From positions 1 through 10,614 of the forward strand of contig JAJNBN010000135.1 in the NCBI GenBank assembly GCA_021156225.1: a stretch of 10,614 nucleotides of DNA. The letters run 5' to 3'. The stretch is from Verrucomicrobiota bacterium. GTDB lineage: Bacteria > Verrucomicrobiota > Verrucomicrobiia > Limisphaerales > JAEYXS01. The position numbers and the translations under genes are program-made. This document shows positions 6,786-10,614 of the stretch, piece by piece (position 1 is the first letter of the stretch; the number at the start of each line of letters is the position of its first letter). The notes under the pieces are model-generated. The model had not been told where the DNA came from. It ran no database searches and saw nothing but the letters and a program-made list of their open reading frames with translations.

Positions 6786-7345
6786 CACCTTAATTTTCCT
6801 GCCAGCACTAATAGTCCTGCCTTCGGCGGCAAAGTGGTGGCCGACTTCACCGTTTTCCATCGCACAAACTCTCTCCCGCTTCCTCCCTCCCGAATCTGCT
6901 GGCGCAGCGGTTTGATTTCGCCTTCTGCATACTCCAATTCTGCCTGCCAAAACGAACCGATCCCTGCGCACCATATCTTGAACTCCCGCTCTTCCCCTGC
7001 CCTCAACGTCTGCCAATCCAACCCCTCGCTGCACACGTCGAAATTTATACCCGCCGGTTTTTGCGTATCCGGCTTCATCAGTTTGACACCCAGAATGTGC
7101 CCGTTCACCGCCAGATAGGAGATGCCGTTTTCAGACCTGTTCTTCAGCCGCAACGTCACCTCACACAATCCTTGGGCATCGAAATTTACCCCTGAGACAA
7201 CCAGTTCGACTGGCTCGCGTTGTTGCTCTTTGACCATCCAAACCATCCACCCCGTCAGCCAAACACCCAGCATCACGCCCATGCACTTGCGGAGCGCCGG
7301 TCTCCGACCCGGCGCGATCTGCTTATGTGTTTGCTCCGGACTCAT
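6785..7345 (-). CDS. Membrane-anchored paralog, second gene of the tandem array
   Basis: Function unknown, 186 residues. The N-terminus MSPEQTHKQIAPGRRPALRK aligns with the fourth paralog's MNSEPTSKTVLSDRRSGLRK, followed by a Trp-rich transmembrane segment (about 21-38). The outer domain shows PVELVVSGV (45-53), TLRLKNRSENGISYLAV (64-80), W..LRAGEE (111-119), FWQAELEYAEG (132-142) and WKTVKSATTLPPK (163-175). Cys61, Cys105 and Cys126 lie in the outer domain; a disulfide is possible but untested. The gene starts 4 bp after the stop of the first gene and its TGA overlaps the ATG of the third. The N-terminal RRPALRK is encoded by a hairpin DNA repeat. The shared order of motifs makes duplication of a single ancestral gene the simplest origin. 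Confidence 0.8.
   Translation of the reverse strand: MSPEQTHKQIAPGRRPALRKCMGVMLGVWLTGWMVWMVKEQQREPVELVVSGVNFDAQGLCEVTLRLKNRSENGISYLAVNGHILGVKLMKPDTQKPAGINFDVCSEGLDWQTLRAGEEREFKIWCAGIGSFWQAELEYAEGEIKPLRQQIREGGSGREFVRWKTVKSATTLPPKAGLLVLAGKLR
7289..7314. repeat. Hairpin repeat inside the second paralog gene
   Basis: GCGGAGCGCCGGTCTCCGAC and the next six bases fold into an 8-bp stem (CGCC, GGTC, loop TCC, GACC, one bulged C, GGCG). On the minus strand it encodes APGRRPALR, in the same frame as the copies in the third and fourth genes. Confidence 0.7.
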
Positions 7346-7349
7346 CGTT

Positions 7350-7919
7350 TTATTTTTCTTCCGGCTTGGAAGATTTATACTTTATCGGCAAAGCAGTTGC
7401 CGAACGTACTGCCACCCAATCGCTCTTCTTGACCTGCTCGACAAACTTGATGTTACCAACCGGCCTCGGCTCCTTCCCCATCTGCCAGGTAGAGACCACC
7501 CCTGGCACATACCTGAATTCCGCCTGCCAGGACACTTCTTCCTCCCCCATGAAGGCTTCCCCCACCACTTCCTCCCCAGGTTGAATGACACACCAGTTCA
7601 CTGCAAAGCCGCAACGAATCATTGGATTCAGTGCCTCAGCAGAATCCGCTTTCATGATTTCGACCTCCAAAAAACTCTTGTGCACACCAAGGAACGAAAT
7701 GGGTTCGCTCGAGTTGTTTTTCAATCTGAACTTGACGGTCAGGATCAGGTAGTCACCAAACGAGCCCTTCTCCCACTTATACCCTTCAAAACTCAGTTCC
7801 ACCTTCCCTTGTTTCTCCTTTCCCGACTGAGCATAACTGGTCCCTACCAACAGCAACGCCAGCATTAGCTTTGCCACCAGCCTGCTCACGTTCCCCCATC
7901 TCTGTTTATCTGTGTCCAT
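7350..7919 (-). CDS. Secreted paralog, first gene of the tandem array
   Basis: Function unknown, 189 residues from ATG 7917-7919. Unlike the other three it has a cleavable-looking signal (LVAKLMLALLLVGTSYAQSG, 14-33) and no RR..LRK tail, so it is probably released into the periplasm. The domain shows KVELSFEG (39-46), FRLKNNSSEPISFLGV (64-79), IQPGEE (112-117), SWQAEFRYVPG (130-140) and WVAVRSATALP (168-178), the closest match to the fourth gene. The first ten residues (MDTDKQRWGN) are encoded by a 10-nt word repeat at 7898-7927 and look acquired. GTG 7887-7889 would give a signal starting (M)SRLVAKLML and is a real alternative start. No Shine-Dalgarno favours either. As the first gene it should carry the operon's promoter, and the 45-bp element lies 35 bp upstream. 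Confidence 0.8.
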   Translation of the reverse strand: MDTDKQRWGNVSRLVAKLMLALLLVGTSYAQSGKEKQGKVELSFEGYKWEKGSFGDYLILTVKFRLKNNSSEPISFLGVHKSFLEVEIMKADSAEALNPMIRCGFAVNWCVIQPGEEVVGEAFMGEEEVSWQAEFRYVPGVVSTWQMGKEPRPVGNIKFVEQVKKSDWVAVRSATALPIKYKSSKPEEK

Positions 7920-7927
7920 CTGTGGTT
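7898..7927. repeat. 10-nt word repeat supplying the start codon of the first paralog gene
   Basis: Three consecutive 10-nt units fit ATCT[C/G]TGNNN (ATCTCTGTTT, ATCTGTGTCC, ATCTGTGGTT). On the minus strand the second unit contributes the bases of the ATG at 7917-7919 together with the first base of the third. It is the only word repeat here that enters a reading frame at a start. Confidence 0.7.
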
Positions 7928-7954
7928 AAAATTTCAGTTCCGGGCTTCTCCATT

Positions 7955-7999
7955 ATTTCTACCATCCCCACACGCCTTTGCCATGCAATATTCATTCAA
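7955..7999. promoter_or_regulatory. 45-bp element upstream of the paralog operon (copy B)
   Basis: This is the counterpart of 5525-5569, with 36 of 45 positions identical, no gap and the same orientation relative to the downstream minus-strand gene. It starts 35 bp from ATG 7919, or 65 bp from GTG 7889. The block containing CAATATTCATTCAA is AT-rich against a GC-rich background, as expected for a promoter or operator. Function is inferred. Confidence 0.5.
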
Positions 8000-8297
8000 C
8001 GGTTCGTCACTTCCTGCCACCTCGGGGCGGCCACCCAGCCGTCCCTTGCTTCCTGCACCTTGCCATATCTTCGGTACGACCGTTATCACTACGCTCGCTA
8101 TTCCTCACTATTCTCGGAAAAATGTTTTCTTTTTCCATTTTCCCCCGCCTTTCTTCCTTCTCGGGAGGCCGGACTTCGGCTTCCTCGTTTCTCCCCTCAT
8201 CCTGCCACAACTCCCTTCGCTCCGTTAGCCTTCGGTGCGGCCGGTGCGCTCCATGGAGACAAAATTCCCTCTTTTCTGCCTCATTGATGTTTCTCCG

Positions 8298-8357
8298 GAG
8301 CTTTGACCTTTGGCTTTGGAACTTCCTTTGAGCTTTGCTTTTTGAACTTTGAGCTTC
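8298..8357. repeat. Heptad word repeat of the G[A/G][A/C/G]CTTT type
   Basis: Consecutive 7-nt units such as GAGCTTT, GACCTTT, GAACTTC, GAGCTTT, GAACTTT and GAGCTTC run across 60 bp, with one 4-nt interruption (8326-8329) and two irregular units (8312-8318, 8337-8343). Further related words (CAAACTTTGAACA) occur near 8402-8414. It is degenerate, so slippage alone does not explain it. Confidence 0.65.
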
Positions 8358-8474
8358 CCTCGTTGAGCATGGAGCGTTTACCACCCTTGAACCTCGCCCC
8401 TCAAACTTTGAACACTCCCCCTCCCCTCCAGCGTCCAACCTCACGATGCTACCCATAGACAGCCCAAACCGTTT

Positions 8475-8484
8475 CATGTAATAT
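8475..8484. promoter_or_regulatory. Possible half of the 45-bp element upstream of the AraC-type gene
   Basis: CATGTAATAT is identical to 5552-5561 in copy A and one base different from copy B. It ends 10 bp before the AraC start. Ten bases can match by chance, so this is only a hint of a shared site. Confidence 0.25.
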
Positions 8485-8494
8485 CCTCCAAACG

Positions 8495-9436
8495 ATGCGC
8501 ACCGCTCCTAAACAGACGAAGGTCCTGATTTCGCTGTTCCACACGCCTACCGAGGCGAGTCGCGACATCTTTTACTGCGTCCTCCGCGCCGGTCACCTCA
8601 TCGCCGGGCAGGATTATGCTAAGGTCCATCCGAACTATCCCGGCCATAAGCTGCTGCTCTGCCTGAAAGGCAAAGGCCATGTGAAGGTGAACGACCGCGT
8701 CTGGCCGGTGAACGAAGGCGAGATCGCCTGGATCTACAACCACTACGCCAATTCCCATTGGCCGGAGGAAAATTCCCCATGGGAGATGCTCTGGATCCGC
8801 GTGGATGGCCCGCACATGGAGCGCATGTACCAGATGCTCACCTCCGCCGGATCACCCGTGTTCTCCGGCATCAATGCCCGCACCTCTGCCGCCATCTTTC
8901 AGCGCATCTTCCGCGTCCTCGAGACCCGCCCCATCGCCATGGAGGTCACCATCCATGCCGAGGTCGGCCAGCTCATCCGCGAACTGTTCAAGACGCGCTA
9001 CTCCGCGAACCCTTCGCCCAAGAAGGAGAACGAGATCCCGCAGTCGCTCCACAAGCCCATCGAGGCCATGCGCTTGTATTACAACAAGCCCTTGCGCGTC
9101 CACGAGCTTGCCGCCATGGCGCACATGAGCGTCTCCAATTTCTTCCGGAATTTTAAGGCCGCCACCGGCACCAGCCCCATCGACTGGCTCAAGCGTGAGC
9201 GCATCAACCAGGCCAAGAAACGCCTCCTGGAAACCAATCTCTCCATCGCCCAGATCGCCGACGAGACCGGCTACTACGACCAGTTCTATTTCAGCCGCGA
9301 TTTCAAGCGCATGACCCAGGTATCCCCCAGTGAATACCGCCAGCGCGAACGCACGCACAAAAAGTGGCTCGAAGAACAACAAGCCAACGAGCCTCTTCCT
9401 CCCGAGCCCGTGATCAAAAAGAAGAACGGGAAGTGA
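8495..9436 (+). CDS. AraC-family transcriptional regulator
   Basis: This 313-residue DNA-binding regulator has the usual two-part layout. The N-terminal half (about 25-105) resembles the cupin-like AraC sensor domain: HKLLLCLKGKGHVKVNDRVW (51-70), then PVNEGEIAWI and a His-containing N-H-Y-A-N-S-H segment. The C-terminal half has two helix-turn-helix units, the first about 200-221 (LRVHELAAMAHMSVSNFFRN) and the second about 250-271 (SIAQIADETGYYDQFYFSRDF), followed by the family phrase VSPSEYR (276-282). The tail (285-313) is long, charged and Pro-rich. No Shine-Dalgarno precedes ATG 8495. The ligand cannot be read from the sequence; AraC proteins of PVC bacteria often respond to carbohydrates. 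Its divergent position makes the paralog operon a candidate target. It converges on rmuC downstream. Confidence 0.92.
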   Translation: MRTAPKQTKVLISLFHTPTEASRDIFYCVLRAGHLIAGQDYAKVHPNYPGHKLLLCLKGKGHVKVNDRVWPVNEGEIAWIYNHYANSHWPEENSPWEMLWIRVDGPHMERMYQMLTSAGSPVFSGINARTSAAIFQRIFRVLETRPIAMEVTIHAEVGQLIRELFKTRYSANPSPKKENEIPQSLHKPIEAMRLYYNKPLRVHELAAMAHMSVSNFFRNFKAATGTSPIDWLKRERINQAKKRLLETNLSIAQIADETGYYDQFYFSRDFKRMTQVSPSEYRQRERTHKKWLEEQQANEPLPPEPVIKKKNGK

Positions 9437-9441
9437 TCGAT

Positions 9442-9466
9442 GTAGCAGCCGACGTGAGGAGGCTCT
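9442..9466. repeat. 25-nt repeat, copy 2 (identical to 2404-2428)
   Basis: An exact 25-base match to 2404-2428, starting 5 bp after the AraC stop codon. It heads a composite of 25-mer, two hairpins and heptad repeat that fills most of the 167-bp gap between convergent genes. Confidence 0.85.
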
Positions 9467-9481
9467 AACTCCCTTTGGAGT

Positions 9482-9526
9482 GCGGAGACTTGGCTCCGCT
9501 TTCCGTCCGAGGCGGCTTGACGCCTC
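9482..9526. repeat. Double hairpin between convergent genes
   Basis: There are two 6-bp stems in tandem: GCGGAG/CTCCGC (9482-9487 with 9494-9499, 6-nt loop) and GAGGCG/CGCCTC (9509-9514 with 9521-9526, 6-nt loop). Neither is followed by a T-run, so terminator function is possible but unproven. The segment is absent from the otherwise similar composite at 2404-2480, which suggests a mobile or inserted module. Confidence 0.55.
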
Positions 9527-9541
9527 GCCTCCCCTTTCCAC

Positions 9542-9584
9542 CTCTCGATGTTCGGTGTTCGAAGTTCGAAGTTCGATGTTTCCC
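9542..9584. repeat. 43-nt heptad word repeat, copy C
   Basis: CTC, five 7-nt units fitting T[C/G]G[A/G][A/T]GT, then TTCCC, as in copies A and B. Units 3 and 4 are TCGAAGT in place of the words used there. It ends 19 bp from the stop codon of rmuC. Confidence 0.85.
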
Positions 9585-9603
9585 CGCTCTTCCTTCTCAA
9601 TTC

Positions 9604-10614
9604 CTAACTCGGCGGCAACCGCAACGTCGCATCCAACGGCCCTGCCTCCGCCAACGGCTTGCTGCTTTCCGTCCCCGCCAGCTTTTGCAAGCGTTCCCCG
9701 CTCGGCCGCACCATGCGCTCATAGCTGCCTACCGCGTCATTATACGCATTGTTCGCCCGCTCCAGCCCGCCGCGGATCCGCTCAAAATGCTCCGTGAACT
9801 TCACCACACGCACGAACAACTCCTGCGCCGCCTCGTTGATATCCTTAGCATTCTGCGTCTGCGCATGCTGCTGCCAGCTCACCGAAACGGAGCGTAACAA
9901 CGCGATGAGTGACGTCGGCGTCGCGAGCAGAATCTTCTTCTGCGCCGCCCACACGATCAATTCATGATCCCCCTCCAGCGCCGCACTGAACAGCGATTCT
10001 GCCGGGATGAACAGCACGACATAATCCAGCGAGTTCTCGAATTTGCCGGGATAATCCCTTTCCGCGAGTTGCTTGATCGTGTCCTTCAGTTTCTTCGCAT
10101 GGATCGCCAGCGCCTCCGCACGCTTCATCACATCCACCTCATCGGAGGCATTCAGGAACTCCAAATCCGGCACCTTCGCATCCACGATGATCACCCGCTC
10201 GCCAGGCAACCGCACGATCATGTCTGGCTTGCTGTCGCCCGCTTGCGCCTGCTCTGTGAAATCACAATGTGCGCTCATCCCCGCCGCCTCCACTACCCGC
10301 CGCAAGGTCTCCTCCCCCCAACGCCCACGAGCCTGATTCGAGCTGAGCACACGCCGTAGTTGCAACGTCTCCGAGGAGAGCGACTGGCTCTGCTGCGCCA
10401 GATGTTCCAGATGCTTCTTCACCTCGCCCAACGCCTGCGATTGGCTCGTCTCGCTCTGCTGCAACCGCTGCTGATACACATCCAGTTGTTGTTTCAGTGG
10501 CTCCACCAAGGTCTTGATGGACTCCTGTCGTTGCGCCAGATCCCCTTTCGCCGTCTCTTGAAATTTGGCCAGCGTCTCATTCGCCAATCGCAAAAACTCC
10601 GGCTGCGTCGCCTT
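9604..10614 (-). CDS. rmuC: RmuC-family protein, N-terminus beyond the window edge
   Basis: RmuC proteins limit inversions and recombination at short inverted repeats. They carry a nuclease-like core of the restriction-endonuclease type and are often membrane-tethered. The reading frame is open to the right edge (visible N-terminus KATQPEFLRLANETLAKF), so the first 100 or more residues, including the usual membrane helix, are missing. A TTG at 10591-10593 is not a credible start. The visible 336 residues show a Gln-rich coiled coil (about 10-90), the family landmark ARGRWGEETLRRVVE (about 95-109), KPDMIVRLPGE (129-139) with IIVDAKVPDLEFL (142-154) holding the Asp and Asp-x-Lys core residues, then LDYVVLFIPAE, KKILLATPTSLIALLR and a C-terminal helix region. 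The stop is TAG 9604-9606. It converges on the AraC-type gene. Confidence 0.93.
   Translation of the reverse strand, partial: KATQPEFLRLANETLAKFQETAKGDLAQRQESIKTLVEPLKQQLDVYQQRLQQSETSQSQALGEVKKHLEHLAQQSQSLSSETLQLRRVLSSNQARGRWGEETLRRVVEAAGMSAHCDFTEQAQAGDSKPDMIVRLPGERVIIVDAKVPDLEFLNASDEVDVMKRAEALAIHAKKLKDTIKQLAERDYPGKFENSLDYVVLFIPAESLFSAALEGDHELIVWAAQKKILLATPTSLIALLRSVSVSWQQHAQTQNAKDINEAAQELFVRVVKFTEHFERIRGGLERANNAYNDAVGSYERMVRPSGERLQKLAGTESSKPLAEAGPLDATLRLPPS

Larger units (their letters stand above)
7920..8494. other. 575-bp divergent intergenic region
   Basis: This lies between the starts of the paralog operon and the AraC-type gene. It holds the 45-bp element (7955-7999), an imperfect hairpin (8164-8171 with 8177-8184, one G-T pair), a heptad word repeat (8298-8357) and a CATGTAATAT match near the AraC start. 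Open frames across it translate to repeat-like, low-complexity sequence with no recognisable domain. I see no supported gene or RNA in it. Confidence 0.6.

Noticed and set aside
6786..7034. N-terminal extension of the third paralog gene to 7034
   Set aside because: It lies wholly inside the second paralog gene in another frame. The TGATG junction at 6783-6787 gives a start followed by a normal anchor segment.
8007..8477. Minus-strand open frame of 156 codons between the paralog operon and the AraC-type gene
   Set aside because: The translation consists of repeat-like, low-complexity charged words derived from the heptad repeat and its flanks, with no domain, signal or conserved pattern; it is probably non-coding.
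9482..9526. Double hairpin as an intrinsic terminator
   Set aside because: The stems are only 6 bp and neither strand has the T-run expected downstream; kept as a repeat instead.
8852..9541. Minus-strand open frame opposite the AraC-type gene
   Set aside because: It is a shadow of the AraC gene. The plus-strand frame has both helix-turn-helix motifs and the expected length.
9475..9897. Plus-strand open frame starting MECGDLAPLS
   Set aside because: It starts in the hairpin/repeat region and then runs antisense to rmuC; no coherent domain.

Overview
The window looks like a chromosomal segment of a bacterium from the Verrucomicrobia/Planctomycetes side of the PVC group. The main evidence is the paired genes for a planctomycete-type cytochrome c/DUF1549/DUF1553 protein and a Tat-exported DUF1501 protein. 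A verrucomicrobial-style lipoprotein and many short word-like intergenic repeats fit the same picture. Assignment to a verrucomicrobial lineage is inference; there is no rRNA or marker gene. No rRNA, tRNA, CRISPR array, transposase or phage gene was seen.

Layout. Positions 2-52 (+) hold the last 16 codons of a gene that begins outside the window, possibly an acyl-CoA thioesterase. It converges on a minus-strand lipoprotein gene (163-657), with a palindrome and a 43-nt heptad repeat between them. Next on the minus strand comes a two-gene unit, transcribed from right to left: the DUF1549/DUF1553 cytochrome (2597-5476) and then the DUF1501 protein (860-2353). The cytochrome gene has lost about 30 codons near its 3' end and is frameshifted. 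The canonical C-terminal tail is still readable in another frame at 2482-2599. The gap to the DUF1501 gene is almost filled by three different repeats.

Positions 5643-7919 (-) carry a compact operon of four tandem paralogous genes for small exported or membrane-anchored proteins of 184-192 residues. They share a beta-sandwich-like domain that I cannot assign to a named family. Three of them carry the same hairpin-forming DNA repeat inside the coding sequence, just before the transmembrane segment, and a fourth copy lies in the gap downstream of the operon. A 45-bp element lies upstream of both this operon (7955-7999) and the cytochrome gene (5525-5569) at equal internal spacing, which suggests a shared promoter or operator. 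A repeat-rich gap of about 570 bp follows, then a divergent AraC-family regulator (8495-9436, +). The window ends with the 3' part of rmuC (9604 to the edge, -).

How the genes may work together: the cytochrome and DUF1501 proteins are probably one exported module, as such pairs usually are. The four paralogs are clearly one transcription unit. A regulatory link among the AraC protein, the paralog operon and the cytochrome pair is plausible from position and the shared element but is not shown.

The most unusual feature is a set of 'word-tandem' elements: degenerate tandem copies of 6-, 7- or 10-nt units from five unrelated sequence families. Most sit against gene starts or stops, and in two cases they contribute a start or stop codon.
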